This document shows positions 15,734 to 23,884 of a DNA stretch of 64,000 bases, piece by piece. The stretch covers positions 1-64,000 of the forward strand of contig WGLR01000036.1 of NCBI GenBank assembly GCA_016125475.1, given 5' to 3'. Source of the DNA: Betaproteobacteria bacterium (GTDB taxonomy: Bacteria; Pseudomonadota; Gammaproteobacteria; Burkholderiales; Ga0077523). The notes under the pieces were generated by a model. It made no database searches and was not told where the DNA came from. It was given only the letters and a program-made list of their open reading frames with translations. Made by a program: the position numbers and the translations under genes. How positions within the stretch are numbered: the first letter of the stretch is position 1; every line of letters starts with the position of its first letter.

Positions 15734-16264
15734 ATGGCCAGGCTCGTATTCGGAATGAACCAGTCCCTGGACGGATACGTCGACCACATGGCATTCGGGC
15801 CGGGTCCGTCGCTGTTCCATCACTTCATCGAGGAGACTCGAAGACAGGCGGGCAGCGTCTATGGCTGGCGCATGTACGAGATCATGCGTTACTGGGACGA
15901 CGATCATCCCGGATGGGATGCGGCGGAACGCGCCTTCGCGGCGGCGTGGCGAGCCCAACCGAAATGGGTTGTCTCGCGTTCGTCGAAGTCGGTCGGCCCC
16001 AACGCGAAACTCGTCGAGGGGGATGTCGAGAGCGCGATCCGGGAACTGAAGGCCGGGATCGACGGAGAAATCGAAGTGGCAGGTCCGGAACTGGCGCACT
16101 TCCTCACCGGGCTCGGTCTCATCGACGAGTATCGAATCTACCTGCACCCCGTGGTGCTCGGGCACGGCAAGCCGTATTTTGCCGGGCCCCGGCCGCCGCT
16201 CCACCTCATGACCGTTGACCGGATTGGCGAGGATGTGATCAGGTTGACCTACGTTCCCGCCTGA
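15734..16264 (+). CDS. dihydrofolate reductase-like (RibD C-terminal) protein
   Basis: This 176-residue member of the RibD C-terminal/DHFR-like fold has MARLVFGMNQSLDGYVDHM at the start, YGWRMYEIMRYWDD near residue 44-57, and IEVAGPELAHFLTGLGLIDE (about 115-134), followed by YRIYLHPVVLGHGKPYF. It is smaller than the relative at 6764 and belongs to the common bacterial dihydrofolate-reductase-family group with unknown substrate. It was probably acquired separately from that relative, not by recent duplication. Confidence 0.82.
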   Translation: MARLVFGMNQSLDGYVDHMAFGPGPSLFHHFIEETRRQAGSVYGWRMYEIMRYWDDDHPGWDAAERAFAAAWRAQPKWVVSRSSKSVGPNAKLVEGDVESAIRELKAGIDGEIEVAGPELAHFLTGLGLIDEYRIYLHPVVLGHGKPYFAGPRPPLHLMTVDRIGEDVIRLTYVPA

Positions 16265-16402
16265 TTGCGCGAGACGGAAGGCGTCTCTGTCAGGTATTCC
16301 CGCGGTCAGCGCCGTGCGGCCTGGTTCATCCGTCGGGCGGACGACCGGGGAAATGCTGCGGCGCATCCTTGCCGCCACTCACGTCGAACGTCCGAGACCA
16401 TC

Positions 16403-17023
16403 ATGCAGACCGTCGAGTCAGTAGACAAGGACACCTTCGAGCGGGTCTGGAAGATCGCCGAGGAGATCGGTGTTCAGGAACGCCACTTCAACGGCCTGCA
16501 GACGAGCTACCGAAGCATGGCTTCCGTGTGGTTGCTGGCGGCATTCGGGGCGATCGGGTTCGTGCTCTCCCGGAAGCTCGAGGTCGATGTCGACCGTGAA
16601 CTGCTGGTCGGCGCGGTCGCCGTGGCCGGGTCCGTCGGTATCGCCCTTCTCTGAGTTCTGGACCTGCTCGTGTATCACAGGCTGCTCGACGCGTGCTTCA
16701 TCGAGGGGTTGATTCTCGAACGGCGCCATTCGTGGTTGCCGCAATGTCGGGGAAACATGATGAGAACGCAGAAGGGCGAAGGCGTCCTGTTCCGCACGGT
16801 CGGCTTCTATCTGGGCCCGATCGTTCTGCTGGTGCTCATCGCGGTTGGTGCGCTGGCCCTGTGGTGCTATCGAACGGGGTGGCCACTCACGGCCGGCCTC
16901 GTGCTGATCATGGGTGCGGTCGCTGCGTTTTCCGTGGGGAGCGTCGTTCGTTCCAGGACCGAGAATACTTCCGCGATAGAGGAGAGGCTCGAGTCGGCGA
17001 GAGTCCCGGACGACGTGAAATGA
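16403..17023 (+). pseudogene. membrane protein gene with in-frame TGA
   Basis: The frame from ATG 16403 encodes MQTVESVDKDTFERVWKIAE, a linker, and two membrane helices. It stops at TGA 16652-16654 after GIALL, then continues in the same frame for 123 codons with VLDLLVYHRLLDACFIEGL, two more helices and a charged tail (RTENTSAIEERLESARVPD). Codon use and hydrophobic pattern are continuous across the stop. The likeliest reading is a single 207-codon gene in which a Trp codon (TGG) became TGA; a sequencing error is the main alternative. Without read-through only an 83-residue fragment would be made. I do not know the function. Confidence 0.65.
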
Positions 17024-17147
17024 AATTTCTTTCCGCCTGTCCATGCAGATGATGCTCTCAGGCTGCGCCCGCCTGTGCGGTCGCCGCGAGGTGATACGCC
17101 ACTGCCGCGCAGACTGATCACTTCACACTCCGAGAGGAGGCGAATGT

Positions 17148-17306
17148 ATGAAGGTGCTAATTGCATTGTTTGCAGTCGCATGTTGTCTGGCGGGCTGTGC
17201 GGTGTACACCCCGGAAGGATCGGTCGTCGTCGATCCCGCCGGGACCCACAGGGCGGATGGCGGAAGTTTCTGCCCACCTGGTCAGGCAAAGAAGGGCAAC
17301 TGCTGA
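17148..17306 (+). CDS. small lipoprotein, 52 residues
   Basis: A strong ribosome site (GAGAGGAGG) lies 8 bases before the ATG. The peptide begins MKVLIALFAVACCLAGCAVY. Its lipobox LAGC predicts lipidation at Cys17. The mature part is short and Gly-rich and ends FCPPGQAKKGNC, a C-terminus with two Cys seen in other tiny proteobacterial lipoproteins. It is likely an envelope protein of unknown role. Confidence 0.75.
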   Translation: MKVLIALFAVACCLAGCAVYTPEGSVVVDPAGTHRADGGSFCPPGQAKKGNC

Positions 17307-17903
17307 GTGCGGTCCGTGCGTGGTTCCGCGTCGTGCGGATACGGATGGCACCACGCGCACGTCCGCGATCTGGCCCCCGTTTACGATCGTGCCCTGACCG
17401 CCGTGCGCCTGGAAATGCTGGACGCGTCCGTTCGCGCATAGGAGGCCGGCCGTGTCAGGCGGCGCATCCGCTGGCCGAACGGCACGCCCGCGAGGGGCCA
17501 TGGACAGGCTGCAGTCAGGAAGTTCAGCTGATACTGCACTGCTCCGCCGACTCCGGCGCGCTGCCTTGACTGCCGGAAACAGGCGGGTGAAGGGCGCCCG
17601 AACCCCAGGAGAACTTCCGCCGGGAAACTGTTTCCCCGGCCTTGGGCGGACGCGTGGAATCGACGCAGACTCGCCGTTCCCCTGATCGCGTGCAGTGCAC
17701 GATCAGTAGCGGGCGGTCAGTGATTGGTCGAATCCCGGTTCCGACGTTCATGGAGTACTGTCCGCGACGCGTAGATGCAGTGCGGACCGAAGCACGCGGG
17801 CGGAGCGATGTCGCACTGCGGCGCCGCTTCGCGCGACGGCTCACGGTCATGCGGAGCGTGAGCCGTCTTTCCTCCCCGATGTTCCAGGTCCTGGAGCCTG
17901 CAC
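17307..17903. other. intergenic, no convincing gene
   Basis: About 600 bases with no recognisable protein on either strand. A 44-codon GTG frame directly after the lipoprotein stop has protein-like composition but no ribosome site. The rest shows only shadow frames. It may be eroded coding sequence. Confidence 0.45.
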
Positions 17904-18329
17904 ATGAACACGTCGGAAATTCGCGTCGGCCAGCTCGTCATCCGGTATCTGATCGACGGATCGTCAACGGGGTCCGCGGGTATCTTCGAACTGACGATCC
18001 CTCCCGAATCCAACGTGCCGCCGCCGCACAGCCACACGAACACTGAAGAGATCATTTACGTTCTGGAGGGCATGCTGCGCTACACGGTCGGCGCGCAGAC
18101 ACGAGACCTCGGGCCGGGCGAGACCATGTACACCCCCAGAGGCACCGTTCACGCGTTCGCGAACCCCTTCGAATCGCGGGCGCGTGCGCTGGTCGTCAAT
18201 TCGCCTGACATCGGCGCACAGTTCTTTCGGGATGTCGCCGCCATACTCGGTGCCGGCAGGCCTCCCGACAAGGCAGCGCTTTCGCAGGTGATGGCCCGCC
18301 ACGGGCTCGTGCCGAGTGCCCCGCAGTGA
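17904..18329 (+). CDS. cupin-domain protein
   Basis: This 141-residue single cupin has motif 1 in PPPHSHTNTEEIIYVLEGML (about 33-52, His and Glu metal ligands) and motif 2 in PGETMYTPRGTVHAFANPF (about 72-90, final His ligand). Such small cupins bind a metal and act as isomerases, dioxygenases or sugar-binding proteins; no specific role can be assigned. A short helical C-terminal region (DVAAILGAGRPPDKAAL) extends beyond the barrel. Confidence 0.82.
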   Translation: MNTSEIRVGQLVIRYLIDGSSTGSAGIFELTIPPESNVPPPHSHTNTEEIIYVLEGMLRYTVGAQTRDLGPGETMYTPRGTVHAFANPFESRARALVVNSPDIGAQFFRDVAAILGAGRPPDKAALSQVMARHGLVPSAPQ

Positions 18330-18474
18330 TGCCCGGCCGTTCATTCAGGCGGGTACCTCCGCGCGACATGGTCCGCTGGAACGTCGGGCAGCGGTTTGCC
18401 GGTCATCAGCGCGAGGGCGCGGAAATGCGGACCTCGAACCGGCTGGCCGGACAGGCGCCCGGAAGGAATGACTG

Positions 18475-19500
18475 ATGACCGAGCAACTGAACCCCGCACA
18501 CATCATGCAGACCGCGACGGCGTTCTGGGCGTCGAAAGTCCTGCTCACCGCCGTGGAACTGGATCTGTTCACGACACTCGGGGACGGTGAGTGGTCCGCG
18601 TCGCAGCTCGGGCAAAGACTCGGGCTCCATCCCCGCGGGACCCACGATTTCTTCGATGCCCTGGTGGCCCTGAAATTCCTGGATCGCGATGGCGACGGAC
18701 CGGACGGGAAGTACCGGAACACACCTGAGACCGCGGCATTCCTGAACAGGAAGAGTCCCGCCTATATCGGCGGGCTGCCGGAAATGCTGAACGCGCGCCT
18801 GTTCGCCTTCTGGAATGACCTGGGCACCGCACTGAAGACCGGTCAGCCGCAGAACGAGGTCAGGCGCGGCGGCAAGCCGCTCTTCGAGGAGCTTTGTTCG
18901 AGCGAGGCTCGTCTGGGGACCTTTCTCGAAGCCATGTCCGGTTTCCAGGCAGCAAACTTTTCGGTGCTGGCGGAGAAATTTCCCTTCGACAACTACCGGA
19001 CGGTAAGCGACGTGGGTGGCGCCCTGGCGCTGCTGTCGAGGATAGTGGGAGCCCGGCACCCGCACCTGACGTTCACCAGTTTCGATCTTCGCCCTGTGGA
19101 GCCTCTGGCGCGGCACCACATCCGGGCAGCCGGGATGGACGGGCGCATCAACGCCGTGTCGGGGGATTTCTTTCGCGACGAGCTGCCCGGGGCGGATGTC
19201 GTCACCATGGGCAACATCCTGCACGACTGGAATCTGGACAGGAAGAAGCTTCTGATCCGCAAGGCCTACGACGCACTGACACCGGGCGGAGCGTTCATCG
19301 CGATCGAGAATCTCATCGACGACGCCCGTCGGGAAAACGCGTTCGGCCTGCTCATGTCCCTCAACATGCTGATCGAGACCGGAGACGGCTTCGACTATAC
19401 CGGGGCAGACTTCCAGGCGTGGTGCACCGAGGCAGGATTCACCCGGTTCGAGTTCATCGGTCTGGCGGGCCCGACCAGTGCCGCGATCGCCTACAAATGA
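18475..19500 (+). CDS. O-methyltransferase, COMT-like
   Basis: This 341-residue SAM-dependent enzyme of the plant/bacterial O-methyltransferase 2 class has an N-terminal winged-helix dimerisation domain (about 1-95; LGQRLGLHPRGTHDFFDAL) and a Rossmann domain with VSDVGGALALLSRIV (about 177-191). MGNILHDWNLDRKKLLIRKA (about 243-262) supplies the catalytic His before Asp. Family members methylate phenolic hydroxyls in secondary metabolism; the substrate is unknown. The ATG at 18475 follows GGAAGGAATG. It lies about 17 kb from the NRPS-PKS cluster and probably does not belong to it. Confidence 0.85.
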   Translation: MTEQLNPAHIMQTATAFWASKVLLTAVELDLFTTLGDGEWSASQLGQRLGLHPRGTHDFFDALVALKFLDRDGDGPDGKYRNTPETAAFLNRKSPAYIGGLPEMLNARLFAFWNDLGTALKTGQPQNEVRRGGKPLFEELCSSEARLGTFLEAMSGFQAANFSVLAEKFPFDNYRTVSDVGGALALLSRIVGARHPHLTFTSFDLRPVEPLARHHIRAAGMDGRINAVSGDFFRDELPGADVVTMGNILHDWNLDRKKLLIRKAYDALTPGGAFIAIENLIDDARRENAFGLLMSLNMLIETGDGFDYTGADFQAWCTEAGFTRFEFIGLAGPTSAAIAYK

Positions 19501-19616
19501 ACGCTCGTCCGGTGCGGGACGGCCGTTCGCCGCGACCACGCCATCGTGGCAGTCTCCGAATTACGGGGCCCGCAACGCGAGGCAGTGTCACGGTCTGACG
19601 GGGGAGGAGAACTTGC

Positions 19617-20480
19617 ATGGCCGAGGAGCAACCCGCATTCGATGCGGCTAAGTACAAGAACGCGCAACGCGAGCAGTGGAACAAGGACGGTGCCGCCTGG
19701 CGACGCTGGAACCCGATCCTGGACCGCTGGTATGGAGACGTGACACGCCGGATGCTCGATCTGGCCCGGATCCAGCCCGGTCAGCGCATCCTGGACATCG
19801 CTGCCGGCGCCGGTGAACCGGCCGTCAGTGCTGCCCTGCGAGTGGGTCCGGATGGTTACGTGCTGGCGACCGACATCTCGGAAGGGATCGTCGATCTCGC
19901 ACGCCAGGTCGCCCTCGAACGGGGGCTCGAGCAGATCGAGACGCGCGTCATGGATGGCGAGAATCCGGATCTGCCGGACGAGTCGTTCGATGCCGTGCTG
20001 TGCCGGCTCGGTCTGATGTACATGCCCCATCCCGTGACGGCGTTACGTGAGTGGCGCCGCGTCCTGAAAGCAGGCGGTCGGGTTGCTGTCGTCGTCTTCT
20101 CCACGCCCGAGCGAAACAGCTGGGGGGCCGTGCCGGCGACCATCATCCGCCGGCGCGCGCAGCTGCCTTCCCCGGTTCCCGGCCAACCGGGACCCTTCAG
20201 TCTCGGTGGTGCCGGCGTGCTCGAAGGGATGTTCCGTCAGGCGGGGTTTTCGGACCCTGCGGTGAGCGCCGTGCCCGTGCCTCATCGAATGGACAGTGCG
20301 GCCGACTACGTGCAGGTCGCACGCGAAGCCTTCGGTGCATTCAACGCCATGATGGCTCATCTGCCTCCCGGAGAACGCGAGTCCGTCTGGAACGAAATAG
20401 AAGGCGCGATGCGGAGTTTCGAATCGCCCGGCGGGTTCGAAGTGCCGGGCGAGTGCCTGATCGGCGCGGCCACGAAGTGA
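19617..20480 (+). CDS. class I SAM methyltransferase, UbiE-like
   Basis: This 287-residue methyltransferase has motif I ILDIAAGAGEPAVSAAL (about 60-76), ATDISEGIVDLAR (motif II region, about 84-96) and FDAVLCRLGLMYMPHP (motif IV, about 124-139), followed by REWRRVLKAGGRVAVVVF. The order resembles UbiE/COQ5 quinone C-methyltransferases, but such matches are generic. GGGGAGGAG before the ATG is a strong ribosome site. It is convergent with the PQQ dehydrogenase gene, with a hairpin between them. Confidence 0.82.
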   Translation: MAEEQPAFDAAKYKNAQREQWNKDGAAWRRWNPILDRWYGDVTRRMLDLARIQPGQRILDIAAGAGEPAVSAALRVGPDGYVLATDISEGIVDLARQVALERGLEQIETRVMDGENPDLPDESFDAVLCRLGLMYMPHPVTALREWRRVLKAGGRVAVVVFSTPERNSWGAVPATIIRRRAQLPSPVPGQPGPFSLGGAGVLEGMFRQAGFSDPAVSAVPVPHRMDSAADYVQVAREAFGAFNAMMAHLPPGERESVWNEIEGAMRSFESPGGFEVPGECLIGAATK

Positions 20481-20501
20481 GCCTTTGCCGGTTTGGTCAC
20501 C

Positions 20502-20535
20502 TCCGTTCGGCCGGGCGACTGGCCGGCCGAACGGA
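20502..20535. terminator. hairpin between convergent genes
   Basis: TCCGTTCGGCCGG (20502-20514) is perfectly complementary to CCGGCCGAACGGA (20523-20535), with an 8-base loop. It lies between the converging genes ending at 20480 and 20575, where a two-way terminator would be expected. There is no T-run on either side, so termination strength is uncertain. Confidence 0.5.
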
Positions 20536-20574
20536 CGGTCGATGGAGGGCGTCCATGGGCGGCCTGCACACGTT

Positions 20575-22362
20575 CTAGTTCACACCCAGGACCGAAACCT
20601 TCGCAGTCGTGATTTCGGTCGGCCAGAGAACCTCGGTGAGTCCGGTGGCGACTGCCACGCGCTCGCCGTGACCGGCGTCGTAGGCGATCACGCCACCACC
20701 GATTGCACCGCCGATCTTGTCACCCCACAGCTTCTCGCCCGTGTCGGCGTTCAGCGCATAGAAGTTGCCGCCCATGTCGCCGAAGAACACGACGCCGCCT
20801 GCGGTCGGTGTCACGCCGCTCTGCACCGGGTAGTTCGACTTCACGCGCCATTTCCACTGGCCGGTATCGGCATTGACGGCGTAGACCCACCCTGCCCAGT
20901 CGAACGTGGGGTCCGGCGTGCCCCAGGTGTCGAAGGGATTGCTGGAGTCGTTTGCCCCCCACGTGGTGCCGTTCTTCCTGTCGAGCACGCTCTTGGCGGG
21001 CGCGCGCGTGACCGTCGTGCAACGCTGGACCTCGCCTGCCAGGATGAGATTGTTCTCCCGGTCGTACGCAGGGCCGTTCCACTCGGCGCCACCGGTAGAG
21101 CCAGGGCAGAAGCGCACGGGTTTGCCGGTCTCGAAGCTGGCATCGGTGTTGAGCATCTTCGTCACCGGCAGGCTGTAGAGCTCTTCGTGAGTGTCGAGAT
21201 CGATGCCGTACAGATGGCCGTCCTTCGGCGCTACGGCCATGATCTTCTTGCCAGCCGCCGTCCGGATGATCGCCGGGGCTGCGGACACGTCCCAGTCGTG
21301 CCAGTCCTTCGGCACGATCTTGTAGTGTGTCTTGTACTCGCCGGTCATCGCGTCGAGGACCACGACCGATCCGGAGTAGAGGTTGCTTCCCTTTCGCAGG
21401 TTGGCCGCGAAGTCCGGTGCAGGATTGCCGCCGGGCACGTAGAGCAGTCCGGTCGCCGGGTCGATCGTGTACGACGTCCACGTGGCGCCGCCGGTGATCG
21501 GAGCGCCGTCCGCTTCGTTCCAGGTCTTGCCAGTCAGCGGGGATTCTGCTTCAGGTCCGTAAGACGGATCGTCCGGCGACTTCGGCACCAGATAGAACTC
21601 CCACTTGACCTTTCCCGTCTCGGCGTCGATGCCGTACATGCGACCCTTGACGCCCTTGATGTCGCCGCCGGCATTGCCGACGAACACCATGCCGTTCCAG
21701 GCGATTGGTGCTGCAGGAATGCTTTCCCCCTTGTTGGGGTTCGCGATGACCGTCTGCCAGCGTTCCTTGCCGGTTCTGGCGTCATACGCCAGCACACGGC
21801 CGTCCTGCGTTCCGCGGACGATCTCGCCGTCCACGTAGGCCGGCCCGCGGTTGACCGCCTGAGGTGTCGCAGGCGTGTAGTTCTCGTGAGCCTTCCAGTT
21901 GAGCTTGCAGGTTTCCGGGTCGATCGAATACAGATTGTGCTCGCTAGCGAACAGCAGGGCGCCGTCGACCTCGAGGATGCCCGTGTTGAAACCGGTGTAT
22001 TCGCCGGTGTCGAACGTGCACTTGACCTTCATCTCGTCGGCATTCTGCGGTGTGATCCCGTCGAGCGGTGAGTAGCGGTTCGACGTCACCGTCCGGTTGT
22101 AGCTCGGCCAGTCCTTGCCCGCATCCGCGACGACTGCCGCCTCGTGTACGTTCGAATCCGACGCTGCGTCGGTGCTCGGCGTCTGGTAATCCGGATCCAT
22201 CTCCGTCGTCAGCGTGCCTTTCGGTGCCGACATGTACTTCACGTAGTTGATGGTCCGGCTTCCATACTTGACCGCCGTGTTCCAGTAGTAATTCTTGACG
22301 ACGTAGCCGCCAAGCCCTGCCACCGCCACCAAGGCGACGATGACCGTTATCGCGCGCTTCAT
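20575..22362 (-). CDS. PQQ-dependent quinoprotein dehydrogenase
   Basis: This 595-residue protein has an N-terminal signal anchor (MKRAITVIVALVAVAGLGGY) and an eight-bladed beta-propeller of the PQQ alcohol dehydrogenase type. Blade motifs are frequent: DWPSYNRTVTSNRYSPL near the start, LNWKAHENY, TGKERWQTVIANP, GKVKWEFYLVP and TGQWKWRVKSNYP. RFCPGSTGGAEWNGPAYD (about 400-417) lies near the expected cofactor site. No haem c motif is present, so electrons would pass to a separate acceptor, perhaps quinone. Start is the ATG at 22362 with GGGAGG upstream. It is divergent from cyoABCD, whose product could oxidise the resulting quinol. Confidence 0.85.
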   Translation of the reverse strand: MKRAITVIVALVAVAGLGGYVVKNYYWNTAVKYGSRTINYVKYMSAPKGTLTTEMDPDYQTPSTDAASDSNVHEAAVVADAGKDWPSYNRTVTSNRYSPLDGITPQNADEMKVKCTFDTGEYTGFNTGILEVDGALLFASEHNLYSIDPETCKLNWKAHENYTPATPQAVNRGPAYVDGEIVRGTQDGRVLAYDARTGKERWQTVIANPNKGESIPAAPIAWNGMVFVGNAGGDIKGVKGRMYGIDAETGKVKWEFYLVPKSPDDPSYGPEAESPLTGKTWNEADGAPITGGATWTSYTIDPATGLLYVPGGNPAPDFAANLRKGSNLYSGSVVVLDAMTGEYKTHYKIVPKDWHDWDVSAAPAIIRTAAGKKIMAVAPKDGHLYGIDLDTHEELYSLPVTKMLNTDASFETGKPVRFCPGSTGGAEWNGPAYDRENNLILAGEVQRCTTVTRAPAKSVLDRKNGTTWGANDSSNPFDTWGTPDPTFDWAGWVYAVNADTGQWKWRVKSNYPVQSGVTPTAGGVVFFGDMGGNFYALNADTGEKLWGDKIGGAIGGGVIAYDAGHGERVAVATGLTEVLWPTEITTAKVSVLGVN

Positions 22363-22861
22363 GTCTGTACCTCCCTGGGTCTGACTCCCAAAGGCAATGT
22401 CGATACCCCGGAGGACCCCGTGCCCCGGGTTAAGTTCGTGAGCAGAAACGGGTGCGTCCGGAAATGCTTGCGGCCGCATGGCGTAAGTCGTTGATTGCCG
22501 GCACGGACGGCGTGCCGGCAGGGATCGCGAACACATCGCGTCACGATCGCGGGTGCTTTCGTCCGGAACTCCCGTGCGATTTCTGCATCCGTCAAGGAGC
22601 GAACCGACTTTCCGGTGGCGATGGCATATGCATATCGAGAACCTGACCCTGCGCGAACGGGGTCGAACCTGGTGAGGTGTTCCAGTCGCCAGCCGCATCA
22701 CGTCGCGGATCGGACTGACTGGCTGCGCGCCGCGGAGCCCTCCGTCCCGGTACCCCGGATAACTCCCGGCGCCGTGCCGGTCCTCGACGCAAAGGTCGTG
22801 GGCGCGAGCGCGTGGCGTTACCGGGCCGTAACCGGCATGTCGTCAGGCGGATGTCGCTGCC
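22363..22861. other. divergent intergenic region
   Basis: About 500 bases separate the PQQ dehydrogenase and cyoA, which are read outwards. Promoters for both must lie here, but no clear -35/-10 pair is visible. A 9-base inverted repeat, GCCGGCACG/CGTGCCGGC (22497-22519), is the best candidate binding site. No convincing gene is seen. Confidence 0.5.
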
Positions 22862-23884
22862 GTGAATAGGAGGTCTGCGACACCGCGGGTGTTGTCGCGC
22901 ACGGTGATCTCGGCAGGCCGCTGGCTCGTGCTGAGTGCCGTCGTGCCGATGCTCGCCGCCTGCACGGGCAACCTCCATCTCTCGTTCCTCGATCCGCAGG
23001 GCCCGGTCGCCGCTGCCCAGCGGTGGCACTTCTTCGAGGTGCTCGGGATCATGGCGGTCCTGGTTGCAGGACCGATCTTCCTCCTGCTCCCGTTCTTCGC
23101 GTGGCGTTACCGTTACGGCAACAAGGCATCCCGGTACGCGCCGCGATGGGAATTTTCCAGGCTGCTGGAGATCATGGCCTGGAGCGGACCGATCGTCATC
23201 GTGGTGGTGCTGTCCTTCATCCTGTGGCGCGACACGCACAGGCTCGATCCGTACAAGCCTCTCGCCTCCGACCAGACTCCGCTGCGCGTGCAGGTGATCG
23301 GCTACGACTGGAAATGGCTGTTCATCTATCCGGATCAGGGCATCGCCAGCATCGGCATGCTCGCGATGCCGGCTGGGCGCCCGGTGTCCATGCAGATCAC
23401 GTCGGCGACGGTGATGCAGTCGCTGTTCATTCCGGCGCTGGGTAGTCAGATCTATGCCATGGGCGGCATGGTGACCCGGCTGAACCTGGAGGCGGACAGG
23501 CCGGGGCGGTTCCTGGGCGAGAACACCATGTACAACGGCAACGGGTTCCATCAGCAGCACTTCACGGCAGCCGGGATGACGCCGGACGATTTCAGCGCGT
23601 GGGTGCAGAACGTGCGCGCCCACGGCACGCCGCTGGACGCACGGACCTTGCAGCTCGTCGCCGGGAGATCGACGCGCGCCGCGCTGATCGATGCGCTGCC
23701 CGGAAAGGCGACACACGACGGAAACCTTTACTTCACGCACGTGAGCGAGGCGCTCTTTCCGGCGGTGGTTCAGGCCACCCTCGACGGACGCGCACAGTTG
23801 CCACGGAGCGCTCTTGCGCACGCCGACCCGGACAGGCCGCGCAGCGCGGATGCACCGCATTCAGCGTCGGCGAGCACGCCATGA
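22862..23884 (+). CDS. cyoA: cytochrome bo quinol oxidase subunit II
   Basis: This 340-residue subunit II has a lipoprotein signal peptide with lipobox LAAC (Cys about residue 34), two membrane helices (about 57-80 and 101-122) and a periplasmic cupredoxin-like domain. WKWLFIYPDQGIASIG (about 151-166) is characteristic of quinol oxidases, and the copper-A Cys/His ligands of cytochrome c oxidases are absent. It ends with a low-complexity tail. The GTG start opens a four-gene operon with 4-base overlaps (ATGA) to cyoB, cyoC and cyoD. Confidence 0.92.
   Translation: MNRRSATPRVLSRTVISAGRWLVLSAVVPMLAACTGNLHLSFLDPQGPVAAAQRWHFFEVLGIMAVLVAGPIFLLLPFFAWRYRYGNKASRYAPRWEFSRLLEIMAWSGPIVIVVVLSFILWRDTHRLDPYKPLASDQTPLRVQVIGYDWKWLFIYPDQGIASIGMLAMPAGRPVSMQITSATVMQSLFIPALGSQIYAMGGMVTRLNLEADRPGRFLGENTMYNGNGFHQQHFTAAGMTPDDFSAWVQNVRAHGTPLDARTLQLVAGRSTRAALIDALPGKATHDGNLYFTHVSEALFPAVVQATLDGRAQLPRSALAHADPDRPRSADAPHSASASTP

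Noticed and set aside
16652-16654. TGA read as selenocysteine
   Set aside because: No selenocysteine insertion hairpin directly downstream was recognised, and the context suggests a lost Trp codon instead.
17307-17441. Protein-like 44-codon continuation after the small lipoprotein stop
   Set aside because: The lipoprotein already ends with a family-like C-terminus, and the continuation has only a GTG with no ribosome site.
18475-20480. The two methyltransferases as part of the NRPS-PKS cluster
   Set aside because: They are about 17 kb away, with many unrelated genes and strand changes between.
20485-22071. 528-codon plus-strand frame
   Set aside because: It is antisense to the well-supported PQQ dehydrogenase and has no ribosome site or domain.
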